A stretch of DNA of 64,000 bases from Saccharicrinis sp963677245 (GTDB lineage: Bacteria; Bacteroidota; Bacteroidia; Bacteroidales; Marinilabiliaceae). Numbering within the stretch: the first letter of the stretch is position 1; each line of letters starts with the position of its first letter. Location of the stretch: positions 744,001 to 808,000 of the forward strand of contig OY781921.1 of NCBI GenBank assembly GCA_963677245.1, given 5' to 3'. Both the position numbers and the translations under genes were made by a program. Shown here piece by piece: positions 35,156-44,194 of this stretch. The notes beneath the pieces were generated by a model. It ran no database searches and was not told where the DNA came from. It saw nothing but the letters and a program-made list of their open reading frames with translations.

Positions 35156-35497
35156 ATGCAAAAAATCCCTTTTAAAGATGACCTGACATTTGATCCCGTT
35201 ACTTATTATGAGAATGTAATAGGGGTTACCATTAACGCTGGTCTGTTACCTCGGATCATTAAGCTCTTTATTAACAACGAAAATAAACCCTACGTTATTA
35301 CAAAACCTCTGCACTGGTCACAAAGAATTCTGGAAGAAAAAGAAAATGGTGTAATCATATCCATTAAAGTAGTTCCTAATTTTGAATTGGAACGATTAAT
35401 ATTAGGTTTTGGCCCATCTATGGAAGTAATCTCGCCACTGTCGTTAAGAAAAAAGATCAGCAAATTGGTTAACCATCGTGCATTGCTGTATAAATAG
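35156..35497 (+). pseudogene. C-terminal fragment of a WYL-domain regulator
   Basis: A 113-codon frame that matches only the C-terminal (WCX) part of a WYL transcription regulator: YYENVIGVTINAG, then KPLHWSQRILEEKENGVIIS, then FELERLILGFGPSMEVISP. Full-length relatives are around 330 residues with an N-terminal helix-turn-helix and WYL core, both missing here. An in-frame stop lies 24 bp before the ATG, so the missing part is not just unannotated. It is likely a remnant left by the insertion or deletion that brought in the protease-nuclease unit. Confidence 0.65.
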
Positions 35498-35518
35498 GAG
35501 AACTAGGATATTGTTTAT

Positions 35519-36466
35519 TTAAATAATCTTAGAAAACCTTTTCTCCAACAATTCTGTATAACTCTTCTGCATATCCTCAGAAAGAAATGAATCTTTTATC
35601 CAGTTAACAGCGATTGTTTTATTCTTAATAAAACGCTTATATACTCCAGCAACTTGCTTATTATTTAAACCCATTTTTTCACCGAAAGTATCAAATGAAG
35701 CTTTTGATAACTTTTTCTTTTTGCCTCCTAAAGTCAATGCTAATTCTTCATCATCTTCTGGTAATACAATAGATACATTTAATAAATCATATGCTGGAGC
35801 TAATGTCCATTTACCATTGGATAATAACATTGAAAAATTTTTAAGGTGCATGTCATTGTTCCCAGTAAGGTAACTAAATAGTGTTAGTTCAAACAAATAC
35901 AACTTATCCAATAAAGGATTCGCAGAGTACTCTCCAAGTGCTTTTCCAATTTTTTCCATTGAACCTTTATATTTATCAAAGGCTTCGGTAATTTGAAACA
36001 TATCCAACATATGTAGCTTATCATTGCTTGCTGTACGATCAATTCGTTTGGTAATGTAACACAGTTCTCCTGATTGAAGTCTAATCAAACTTGACGGTAC
36101 TACGTTTATACTAAAGGCTTCAGCAATACGCATTGTCAAATGTTCGTTGGCTGGCATTTCCGGATAATCCTCTGATGCAGGTTTAAAGATATAATTACCT
36201 CCCAAAGCACCAATAACTGTCAATCGTGTATCAACATTGTTTTTTGCGTCTTCAATTAACCCCATTGAAAGTTTTGGCTGAACACCAGGAACCGCAACGC
36301 TACGCTCAACAACATTTTTAGCTAATTCCGACATATTATCCAATGTGTATGGCAGAACCGGAGCTATATCTTTCCCAAAGAAACTCTTACTGCACGATTC
36401 ATGAAAGTCCATATCACTTTTCACTTCCTTATAACAATACAAACATCTTTTATGCATCTTCTTCAA
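35519..36466 (-). CDS. hipT: HipT-like serine/threonine kinase toxin
   Basis: A 315-residue HipA-family kinase lacking the N-terminal subdomain, which is encoded separately upstream. It has the regulatory/nucleotide loop VPGVQPKLSM near residue 60, the catalytic motif GNNDMHLKNFS near 200 and the metal-binding PAYDLLN near 223. The N-terminus has CLYCYKEV and FHESC, a small cysteine/histidine cluster that could bind zinc. HipT of Escherichia coli phosphorylates tryptophanyl-tRNA synthetase; HipA phosphorylates glutamyl-tRNA synthetase; the target here is unknown. The start overlaps the upstream gene by 17 bp. The layout B-S-T matches hipBST. Confidence 0.88.
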   Translation of the reverse strand: MKKMHKRCLYCYKEVKSDMDFHESCSKSFFGKDIAPVLPYTLDNMSELAKNVVERSVAVPGVQPKLSMGLIEDAKNNVDTRLTVIGALGGNYIFKPASEDYPEMPANEHLTMRIAEAFSINVVPSSLIRLQSGELCYITKRIDRTASNDKLHMLDMFQITEAFDKYKGSMEKIGKALGEYSANPLLDKLYLFELTLFSYLTGNNDMHLKNFSMLLSNGKWTLAPAYDLLNVSIVLPEDDEELALTLGGKKKKLSKASFDTFGEKMGLNNKQVAGVYKRFIKNKTIAVNWIKDSFLSEDMQKSYTELLEKRFSKII

Positions 36467-36782
36467 CTATTTGTTCAATGCTTACTGCTCCAATACAGTT
36501 CTTACAACAAGCCAATAAAAGTCCCATTCTATCATTTTTATTAATCTTCCAACTTTTTGAGGCTATTTCCAAAAGCCAACCTTCAGGAATTAGTCCTTCA
36601 AAAAAAGGAAAAAGTCTGTTTGATTCATATTCCTTGTCTCTAACAGGCATTGTAAAAGTTAAAAATTGATCTGAATAATTAGTTATATATTCTTTATCGT
36701 ACACAAATAGGTAATCTCCATCATTGGTTTCAGTAAGAACCCCTGCAAGTTTTTCATTGTATAATACTTTAGCTTTTCTCAT
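36450..36782 (-). CDS. hipS: HipS-like protein (separate HipA N-subdomain 1)
   Basis: A 110-residue protein equal to the N-terminal subdomain of HipA: KVLYNEKLAGVLTET at the start, then FTMPVRDKEY and FPFFEGLIPEGWLL. These lie at the N-terminus of one-chain HipA toxins. In hipBST systems the HipS protein neutralises the HipT kinase. It overlaps hipT (17 bp) and hipB (4 bp), so one transcript encodes all three. Its antitoxin role is inferred from family knowledge. Confidence 0.85.
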   Translation of the reverse strand: MRKAKVLYNEKLAGVLTETNDGDYLFVYDKEYITNYSDQFLTFTMPVRDKEYESNRLFPFFEGLIPEGWLLEIASKSWKINKNDRMGLLLACCKNCIGAVSIEQIVEEDA

Positions 36783-37000
36783 ACATCATTTGTTTTATCA
36801 AATTCTTTGGAATTAACTGGAGCAAGTTCATGTCCAAACATAGCTAATACCTGATTAACCTTATCTAGATTTAAATTACTTTTGCCCTGTTCTATTTTTC
36901 TGATTACCGTTAAAGCCACCCCTGCCCTATCTGCGAACTCTTCCTGGGTCAAATTAACCTCTTTTCTTCTTTGCTTTACAAATTCTGCTAGCTTTTTCAT
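36779..37000 (-). CDS. hipB: HipB-like XRE regulator
   Basis: A 73-residue XRE helix-turn-helix protein (VNLTQEEFADRAGVALTVIRKIEQGK). It matches HipB in size and in its position as first gene of the operon. HipB dimers bind inverted repeats in the promoter and repress the operon together with the other subunits. Three inverted repeats directly upstream fit that role. Overlap with hipS is four bases. Confidence 0.88.
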   Translation of the reverse strand: MKKLAEFVKQRRKEVNLTQEEFADRAGVALTVIRKIEQGKSNLNLDKVNQVLAMFGHELAPVNSKEFDKTNDV

Positions 37001-37098
37001 TATATGTATTTAAATATAATAATTCAAATATAGAAATAAATATATGCTTTTACATATAACATAAAGAATTATAAACATATTATATGCATATACATATA
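37001..37098. promoter_or_regulatory. Three evenly spaced operators upstream of hipBST
   Basis: The pattern TATATG-N6-CATATA appears at 37041-37058 and 37081-37098, and with one change (AATATA) at 37001-37018. Starts are exactly 40 bp apart, close to four helical turns, so dimers would sit on the same DNA face. The first copy abuts the hipB start codon. No other gene lies in 37001-37194; the region is very AT-rich and should hold the promoter. Confidence 0.8.
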
Positions 37099-37194
37099 AA
37101 CATCTCAAACTATACCATATTCTTCTACATTTGAATTTATTAATTAATCACTCCAACTTTCTACACCTGGAATATTTAACAACAATACCTTCCC

Positions 37195-37905
37195 TTACTC
37201 CACTTTAAACCTGTTATAGGTTTCAAACTTCCATATTTCTACGATCTTATTTAACGGTAGTTCATAGGGTTTATAATTTCGATTGGTAGATACCAATTGC
37301 AAACTACGTTTTTCTTCAATCTGTTTGTATACCAATTTAAAAACGATCCCCTCATCTAAAGTAACAATAATGCAAGGTATTCCATTTTTGATCGTCGTCC
37401 AGTCCTGAATATAGGAACAAGTTACCCATGATCCTTCAGGAACGGGAAGCATAGAATCGCCCTGGATTTGAAAAGTACGGTAAGTCTTATCTTTAGGTAA
37501 AAAAGGCAATGAGAATTTATCCAGTGATCCAATAAAATCCAAATCGCCATAGCTATTGGTATAGCCTGCCTGTGCTTTTACCGGAACCATTTCTATGTTT
37601 TCCTGTCCTTCTTTATCTACCGAAATAGTTAATAATCGCAACTTTTTACCCGTTAAATCAATATCAAAACCATCTTCTATCTGCGAAAGTTGAAACTCTG
37701 ACAACACCTGCAAATCGTATCGAACCAAAGCATCTATCGATATATTAAAAAACTCAGCAAAACGAATCAGCACTTTAAAAGGTGGTTGTATATTTTTTTC
37801 GTACCCGGCTAGTGTAGTACGGGTAAGTTCGAGTTGTGCCGCTAAATCTGCCTGCGACAATCTTCGTCGTTTGCGTAAAAATTTAATATTCTCAGGAAAA
37901 TGCAT
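37195..37905 (-). CDS. LexA/CI-like S24 repressor with XRE domain
   Basis: The start at MHFPENIKFLRKRRRL (37905) is preferred, because the upstream 25 codons look non-native. The 236-residue product has an N-terminal XRE helix-turn-helix (LSQADLAAQLELTRTTLAGYEKN) and a C-terminal S24 peptidase domain. The catalytic serine sits in QGDSMLPVPEGSW and the lysine in GIVFKLVYK. Such proteins cleave themselves when RecA filaments form after DNA damage and thereby release repression. It diverges from the dinB-dnaE operon across a short region with a perfect palindrome, so it probably controls both. It is not canonical LexA because it uses an XRE domain. Confidence 0.85.
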   Translation of the reverse strand: MHFPENIKFLRKRRRLSQADLAAQLELTRTTLAGYEKNIQPPFKVLIRFAEFFNISIDALVRYDLQVLSEFQLSQIEDGFDIDLTGKKLRLLTISVDKEGQENIEMVPVKAQAGYTNSYGDLDFIGSLDKFSLPFLPKDKTYRTFQIQGDSMLPVPEGSWVTCSYIQDWTTIKNGIPCIIVTLDEGIVFKLVYKQIEEKRSLQLVSTNRNYKPYELPLNKIVEIWKFETYNRFKVE

Positions 37906-38020
37906 TTTAAATACTTTACTAAGGTAAAACTCTAAATCATTAAGACTAAACAGAATGCCTTTAGGTAAGAAAAATATCACCTAAAATCACTCTCTTCTTC
38001 ATCCCAAATGTAATAAATTT

Positions 38021-38037
38021 TGACTATATTATAGTCA
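38021..38037. promoter_or_regulatory. Perfect palindromic operator between the S24 repressor and dinB
   Basis: TGACTATA-T-TATAGTCA is an 8-bp inverted repeat around one base. It ends 26 bp before the dinB ATG and lies about 115 bp upstream of the repressor start. A palindrome of this quality in a divergent damage-response promoter is the natural binding site of the repressor. Confidence 0.75.
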
Positions 38038-38063
38038 CACAATTGACGATATATTCGACATTA

Positions 38064-39278
38064 ATGAATAAAACTATTTTACATTTGGATTTAGACACCT
38101 TCTTTGTGTCTTGTGAGAGGTTGTTGGACAGTAAATTAAACAACAGGCCGGTGCTGATTGGCGGAACAACAGACAGAGGCGTGGTAGCTGCCTGTAGTTA
38201 CGAAGCGCGTACTTATGGTATCCATTCGGCCATGCCCATGAAGATGGCCAAAATGCTTTGTCCCGATGCTGTTGTTATTAGAGGCAGTAGTGGCGTTTAC
38301 ACCGAGTTCTCCGATATGGTCACCCACATTATTAAGGAACGCTCTCCTTTATTCGAAAAAGCTTCTATTGATGAATTTTACGTAGATATTACCGGAATGG
38401 ATCGCTTTGTTCAGGCCAGTTACCAATGGGCCAAAGAACTCAGAGAAGAAATTATACATCAAACCCGCTTGCCTATTTCCTTTGGACTCTCGACCAGTAA
38501 AACAGTTTCAAAAGTAGGAACCGGAGAAGCCAAACCTAATAACCATATTCAAATTCTTACTGGCAACGAAATGTCTTTTTTGGCACCGCTTTCTATCAAA
38601 AAAATTCCGATGGTGGGCGAAAAAACCTACCAAAAGCTTCGTAGCCTGGGAATAGAAAAAGTAAAGACCGTTCAGGAAATGCCCATAGAACTCATGGAAC
38701 GTGTATTAGGAAAAAATGGCACTATCATCTGGAAAAAAGCGCATGGCATAGACAATACGCCTGTGATTGCCTGGCATGAGCGAAAATCGATTTCTACCGA
38801 ACGAACATTTGAAAAGGATACGACCGATGTAATTAGATTACGCAGCATATTAATTGCTATGGCCGAAAACTTAGCATATCAGTTGCGCAACGGAAACAAG
38901 TTAACGGCTTGCATTACACTTAAAATAAGATATTCCGATTTTCAGACCTACACCAAACAAAAGCGTATTCCATACACATCGCTCGATCATACTATTATTA
39001 ATACTGTATTGGATTTGTTCGATAAAATGTACAACCGAAGAGTACTAATTCGCTTAATAGGTGTTCGACTGAGCAACTTAGTTTCGGGAAGCTACCAAAT
39101 AAGGTTATTCGAGGATTCTGAAAAAATTATCAAACTGTACCAGGCAATGGATAAAGTACGAAATAAATATGGTAAGAACTCGCTGGTACGTGCGGTTGGC
39201 ATGGAGGTAAAAGGTATTGGCGGCACAAACCCTTTTAACGGACAAAAACCAATATTGCCGGTTCTTAGTCATCGGTAG
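38064..39278 (+). CDS. dinB: Y-family DNA polymerase (DinB/Pol IV-like)
   Basis: The start at ATG 38064 (MNKTILHLDLDTFF) is preferred to an upstream TTG. The 404-residue protein has the Y-family active site: LDLDTFFVSCERL (first metal-binding aspartate), YEARTYGIHSAMPM, and ASIDEFYVDITG with the second D-E pair. The thumb has SFGLSTSKTVSKVGTGEAKP. All catalytic acids are present, so it is an active translesion polymerase, not the inactive ImuB. It lies under the palindromic operator and is followed by a dnaE-like gene 163 bp downstream, which has no obvious separate function. Confidence 0.9.
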   Translation: MNKTILHLDLDTFFVSCERLLDSKLNNRPVLIGGTTDRGVVAACSYEARTYGIHSAMPMKMAKMLCPDAVVIRGSSGVYTEFSDMVTHIIKERSPLFEKASIDEFYVDITGMDRFVQASYQWAKELREEIIHQTRLPISFGLSTSKTVSKVGTGEAKPNNHIQILTGNEMSFLAPLSIKKIPMVGEKTYQKLRSLGIEKVKTVQEMPIELMERVLGKNGTIIWKKAHGIDNTPVIAWHERKSISTERTFEKDTTDVIRLRSILIAMAENLAYQLRNGNKLTACITLKIRYSDFQTYTKQKRIPYTSLDHTIINTVLDLFDKMYNRRVLIRLIGVRLSNLVSGSYQIRLFEDSEKIIKLYQAMDKVRNKYGKNSLVRAVGMEVKGIGGTNPFNGQKPILPVLSHR

Positions 39279-39441
39279 GTTAGAGAATTGGTTGATTGGT
39301 TAAATAGTCAATAGTTAAGGGGTTGGATGGTGATAAGGTTAAGGGGTGAATGGTATTCTTACTCTCTTATATAACACGCCAATAACTAAGTGCTATTTGA
39401 ACGATTTTTATGGTTATTAATATTTAGCTGACAAACAAATA

Positions 39442-42387
39442 ATGCTTTTAAACTGTCATTCATATTATAGTTTTAAATACGGAACACTTTCGGTAGAAGA
39501 TGTTTTAAAAGTCGCATCAGAGGGTGGACATACCGTTATAGCTCTGACTGATATTAATAACACTGCTGTCAGTCTCGAATTTGTACGACTAACACAGGCT
39601 CCCGAATGCCATATAAAACCAATTGTTGGAGCCGATATACGCAACGGAGTTCAGCAACAGTTTGTAGCTCTTGCCCAAAACCTTGATGGATTTAAGGAAA
39701 TCAATGAATTTCTAAATCCTCATCTACACCACAATACTAAATTTCCGTCCAAAGCACCTGACTTTGAAAATGTTTTTGTGATTTATCCTTTTCAGGCAGA
39801 ACTACGGAATTTAGAAGATAATGAGTTTATAGGTATTCGTCCGCAAGATTTAAGAACGCTGCCTTTTAATCCCTGGAAGCAACATTTGGATAAACTGGTC
39901 ATACTACAAACAGCTACTTTTCGTCATAAGCGCGATTACAATATCCATCGTTTGTTACGCGCTATCGATAAAAACACGCTACTGAGCAAACTCGATACAA
40001 AAGAGCAAGCCAGCTTCGAGGACCAATATATAACACATGCCGAGCTGCTTTCTATCTACGAAAACTATCCCGAGATTATTAAAAATACGCAAGATTTACT
40101 GGATTCGTGTAAAATAGAATTTGAGTTCAACAGCAATAAAAACAAACAGATATTTACCCGTTCTAAGGAAGAAGATTTCAAGCTTCTAAAAGCCGAAGCA
40201 TACAAGGGTTTAAAATATCGGTATAATAAAGTGACCGATGAAATTATAGCCCGCTTAAACAAAGAATTGTCCGTGATACGAGAGCTTAACTTTTGTGCTT
40301 ACTTTCTTATCAATTTTGATTTAATTCAGTATGCACTCAGAAAGGGTTATTATCATGTAGGCCGGGGAAGTGGCGCCAACAGTCTGGTAGCTTACCTTTT
40401 GCGCATTACCAATGTAGATCCGGTAGAGCTGGATTTATATTTTGAGCGTTTTATCAATCCATACCGAACCTCTCCTCCCGACTTTGATATTGATTTTTCG
40501 TGGACCGACCGCGAAGATGTAACCCGCTACCTGTTCGACAAGTACGGATGGGAGCACACTGTCCTACTCGGAACCTTTATCACTTTTAACCACAAGTCAG
40601 CCTTCAGAGAGATAGGCAAAGTGTTTGGTTTACCCGAAGAGGAAATTGCCCGCTTACAGAAAAACCCTAATCCCGATCAAGCAGATGAATACGGCAAATG
40701 GGTTATTCAATACAGCCAGTATATTATTAATTTTCCCAGTCACACCAGTATTCATGCCAGTGGTATTCTTATTTCCGAAGAACCTATTAGTCATTATTCT
40801 GCCACCGAGCTATTGCCTAAAGGCTTCCCTTCCACCCAGTTTGATATGTACATTGCGGAAGATTTAGGCTTACACAAGTTCGATATCCTGAGTCAAAGAG
40901 GATTAGGCAAAATAAAAGATACGCTAAGCATCATTAAAGAGAACCATGGAATTGGTATAGATATTAATAATACCCGGCTTTTTATGGAAGATCCCAAGGT
41001 GAAGAAGATGCTTAAAAAAGGAGAAGCCATTGGTTGTTTTTATATAGAATCGCCTGCCATGCGTATGTTGCTTACCAAGCTTAAAGCCGAGGATTATAAA
41101 CGCCTGGTGGCTGCCAGTTCCATTATTCGCCCCGGTGTAGCCCAAAGTGGTATGATGCGCGAATATATTATTCGTTTTCAAAACGAAGAAAAGCGTGCCG
41201 AAGCACAAAAAGCCTTGCCGGCCTTGTACGAAATATTAGAAGAAACCTATGGGGTCATGGTGTATCAGGAAGATGTGATTAAAGTGGCACACTACTTTGC
41301 CGGTTTAAAACTGGACGAAGCCGATGTGCTTCGCCGGGGCATGTCGTGGAAATTTAAACAACGAAACGAGTTTTGGAAAGTTCGCAATAAGTTTTTTTCT
41401 AACTGTAAAGAAAAAGGCTACGCCGAGAATGTGATTCAGGATATTTGGCGACAAATAGAAAGTTTTGCCAACTACGCCTTTGCCAAAGGTCACTCAGCCA
41501 GCTATGCCGTAGAAAGCTTTCAGGCGCTTTATCTTAAAGCCTACTACCCGCTGGAATATATGGTGGCCACTCTAAATAATGGCGGAGGGTTTTATGCCCC
41601 TCAGCTTTATTTGCACGAAGCTGTAATGAACGGAGCTAAAATAGAGGTTCCTTGTGTTAACCGCTGTTTTTGGGAAAATACAATTCAAGGCAATACCATA
41701 TTTCTGGGTTTTTATCTTTTGCGAAATCTTGAAAAAGAAGTCGTTCGTTCTTTTTTAAATGAAAGAGGACTGAATGGCCATTTTCTTCATCTTCGTGACT
41801 TTGTAAAACGGGTTCCTATCAGCCTGGAACAACTTTGTATTCTTATTCGCATAGGCGCATTTCGCTTTACAGGAATAGGCAAAAAAGAACTGCTTTGGGA
41901 TGCGCACTTTCTACTTGGCCACAATAAAAAAACAAAAACCGAAAGAACCTTATTTCAGGCAGAAGTAAAAGAGTTTCAGCTTCCGGCTCTTTGGCGTCAT
42001 CGCTTAGAAGATGCTTTTGACGAAATAGAGCTATTGGGCTTATCCACCCGATCGCCTTTTGAGTTAATCAGAGACGAGCTTCCCTCCTCTTTAAAAGCTT
42101 GCCACCTGCCTACGTTAATTGGCAAACTAATTCGGATTGTAGGTTATTTAATTCACCGAAAACCAACGCGCACTTCCAATGGAAAAACCATGTTTTTTGG
42201 AACCTGGATAGATACAGACGGCCATTGGCTCGACACTGTTCACTTTCCGCCCACTGCTCAAATATATCCCTTCCGGGGACCAGGCTGTTATACAATTGAA
42301 GGAACCGTTGTGGAAGAATACGGATTTTTAAGCATTGAAGTAAGTAAGATGGAACGGCTACACAATTTTAGTCTGGAAACTGTTTAA
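39442..42387 (+). CDS. DnaE-type DNA polymerase III alpha subunit (error-prone DnaE2-like)
   Basis: A 981-residue C-family polymerase, shorter than the replicative DnaE (about 1150-1200). The N-terminal PHP domain starts NCHSYYSFKYGTLSVEDV. The palm has GRGSGANSLVAYLL and PDFDIDFSWTDRE with the catalytic aspartates. The C-terminus has an OB-fold-like part. The domain size and its place beside dinB and an S24 repressor resemble the damage-inducible polymerase cassettes of other bacteria. It ends 8 bp from the end of the convergent GH9 gene. Small TTGG-rich words occupy the 163-bp gap before it. Confidence 0.88.
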   Translation: MLLNCHSYYSFKYGTLSVEDVLKVASEGGHTVIALTDINNTAVSLEFVRLTQAPECHIKPIVGADIRNGVQQQFVALAQNLDGFKEINEFLNPHLHHNTKFPSKAPDFENVFVIYPFQAELRNLEDNEFIGIRPQDLRTLPFNPWKQHLDKLVILQTATFRHKRDYNIHRLLRAIDKNTLLSKLDTKEQASFEDQYITHAELLSIYENYPEIIKNTQDLLDSCKIEFEFNSNKNKQIFTRSKEEDFKLLKAEAYKGLKYRYNKVTDEIIARLNKELSVIRELNFCAYFLINFDLIQYALRKGYYHVGRGSGANSLVAYLLRITNVDPVELDLYFERFINPYRTSPPDFDIDFSWTDREDVTRYLFDKYGWEHTVLLGTFITFNHKSAFREIGKVFGLPEEEIARLQKNPNPDQADEYGKWVIQYSQYIINFPSHTSIHASGILISEEPISHYSATELLPKGFPSTQFDMYIAEDLGLHKFDILSQRGLGKIKDTLSIIKENHGIGIDINNTRLFMEDPKVKKMLKKGEAIGCFYIESPAMRMLLTKLKAEDYKRLVAASSIIRPGVAQSGMMREYIIRFQNEEKRAEAQKALPALYEILEETYGVMVYQEDVIKVAHYFAGLKLDEADVLRRGMSWKFKQRNEFWKVRNKFFSNCKEKGYAENVIQDIWRQIESFANYAFAKGHSASYAVESFQALYLKAYYPLEYMVATLNNGGGFYAPQLYLHEAVMNGAKIEVPCVNRCFWENTIQGNTIFLGFYLLRNLEKEVVRSFLNERGLNGHFLHLRDFVKRVPISLEQLCILIRIGAFRFTGIGKKELLWDAHFLLGHNKKTKTERTLFQAEVKEFQLPALWRHRLEDAFDEIELLGLSTRSPFELIRDELPSSLKACHLPTLIGKLIRIVGYLIHRKPTRTSNGKTMFFGTWIDTDGHWLDTVHFPPTAQIYPFRGPGCYTIEGTVVEEYGFLSIEVSKMERLHNFSLETV

Positions 42388-42395
42388 ATCTTAAT

Positions 42396-44018
42396 TTAAT
42401 AAACAGCAGCCAGCGCATATACCAGGGCAGCCTGCCAGTTAATGGCAATTTCGTTGTGGCTATAACTTTCTTCTTTATCTACCCAATCTGTTGCCGTATG
42501 TCCACCTCCAACAATATATCCCGGCCAGGGATTCAGAATATTATCTGCAGCGCATCTCCTGGCATGTGGTTTCATAGGTGGATGTATTCCTATGCCGGTA
42601 ACATAGGAACGTCCGTAATAATTTCGCCCAAAAATATGAGCCACAATGCTATTGATACTATTTAAATACTTTTGATCAGGCTGAAGCTTATAAGCAATCT
42701 GTAAATTAATAGTGTGTCGGGTAACCGTGCCGTTACATCCCCAATAATACTTATCAAAGGAACGTCCATATACATCTGTTTCTGTATTCTCTACTATTTG
42801 ATCCGCCACTTTAAGAATACATGCTTTGGCCTTTTTATAGATTTCTGAATTTTGAGAGTGATACTGGTGAAGCACATATTCAAAAACAGCTAAACTACTT
42901 ACATTACCCCAATCCCAATTAATTTCAACTATTTTATCATGCTTTGAAAGTTGCATCTCAAAGCTTTTTAAGTAGGCGTCTTCTTCTGTAGCTAACCACA
43001 TTTCAATGTCAGCCCACAAACGATCGTCATCATCTTTTGTTTGATAGCCTCCTGTTGAAAATTCTCCTTGCACAAATTTAACTTGCTTTGGATGGTTCTG
43101 CAGACATTGATAACTGAGCTTAGCAGCTTTTAAACATTTATCAGCATACGCTATATCATAGGGTTTAAAATATCGATAAGCCATAGCCATCATAGCCACA
43201 AAATCTGCCGTAGCTGCTGTACTCCATTCTGAGAAATACCTTTTCTCCTGATCGTCTTCTGGCATTATAAAACCAGAGAAATTCTTGCGGGTTAGCTTAT
43301 GCGATACTTTGCCTGAACCATCCGGATATTGCATTTTTAGTAGAAAATCTATCTCATATTTGAGTTCTTTCAGAAAATCAGGATAGCTTTTATTGCTATC
43401 TTCTTCAGGTAAATCCAGATCAATCGTTTCGAGCTTATCCTTAAAATGATCCCATGCCATGAATAAAGATCCCACAGATACACCTGCATTCACTGTGTAC
43501 TTTCCGTAATCGCCTGCATCGTGCCAACCTCCTGTTCCATCAACTTGTTCTTGCTTTTTGGTATAGTGTAAATATCCATCTTTCAGATGACAAGCTTTAT
43601 GACTAAATGTTTCGCCATTATGCACTCCTTTGACCTCTGTTCCGCAACGCCACAAATAAAAGGCACGCATAGCTGTATAAAATCCGGGTTGATAAACCTG
43701 ATTGTGAATTTGAAAAGCAGATGATTGCAAATCCCCAACTTTTATATAATATTCTCCTGCTTGCTTAAATGCAGAAAAATCAATTATCCTGACTTTTTCA
43801 TCGACATCTTTTTGATATCGATCGTTACTTGCTTTGCCTTTAAATACAGTTGTATTGGAGGATACATCAACAATAGCAAATTGATTTTCTTCGCTATTAC
43901 AAAGCGTAGCCTTCTTCGGGTCATTGCATCTATATCCTAAGCTGTTTATTTTTATTTGCCCATTCATTCCTGAATAGAACATTAGACAAAACAAAATCTG
44001 AAAAACTACATTTCTCAT
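42396..44018 (-). CDS. GH9 family endo-beta-glucanase
   Basis: A 540-residue secreted enzyme with a signal peptide (FQILFCLMFYSGMNG). An N-terminal Ig-like CelD_N domain covers about residues 20-105 (IKINSLGYRCNDPKKA). The GH9 catalytic (alpha/alpha)6 barrel follows. The catalytic base is in GGWHDAGDYGKY near 170, the conserved HPPMKPHARR lies near 480, and the acid is in HNEIAINW near 522. GH9 enzymes cut beta-1,4-glucans. In a mannan locus it would open glucose-containing parts of glucomannan. It is the last gene in the cluster. Confidence 0.9.
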   Translation of the reverse strand: MRNVVFQILFCLMFYSGMNGQIKINSLGYRCNDPKKATLCNSEENQFAIVDVSSNTTVFKGKASNDRYQKDVDEKVRIIDFSAFKQAGEYYIKVGDLQSSAFQIHNQVYQPGFYTAMRAFYLWRCGTEVKGVHNGETFSHKACHLKDGYLHYTKKQEQVDGTGGWHDAGDYGKYTVNAGVSVGSLFMAWDHFKDKLETIDLDLPEEDSNKSYPDFLKELKYEIDFLLKMQYPDGSGKVSHKLTRKNFSGFIMPEDDQEKRYFSEWSTAATADFVAMMAMAYRYFKPYDIAYADKCLKAAKLSYQCLQNHPKQVKFVQGEFSTGGYQTKDDDDRLWADIEMWLATEEDAYLKSFEMQLSKHDKIVEINWDWGNVSSLAVFEYVLHQYHSQNSEIYKKAKACILKVADQIVENTETDVYGRSFDKYYWGCNGTVTRHTINLQIAYKLQPDQKYLNSINSIVAHIFGRNYYGRSYVTGIGIHPPMKPHARRCAADNILNPWPGYIVGGGHTATDWVDKEESYSHNEIAINWQAALVYALAAVY

Positions 44019-44194
44019 AAGCTTATTTTTAAAACATAATTAAATAGATGATCATCCTTAAACAATCTGGCTTTTATCAAGCTCCTCTCTTCGTCTTCTT
44101 CGTGGCACTCCTCGTAATTTTTAGTAGAAAGCACATACCATCTATTTCAATGGTACGCGCTTTCCTTCCAATCAAATAAATATGAAACTAGAAT

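Noticed and set aside
35156..35497. A genuine small regulator
   Set aside because: It matches only the C-terminal domain of WYL proteins and has no DNA-binding part.
38064..39278. ImuB instead of DinB
   Set aside because: Both catalytic motifs (LDLDTFF and SIDEFY) are intact, while ImuB lacks them.
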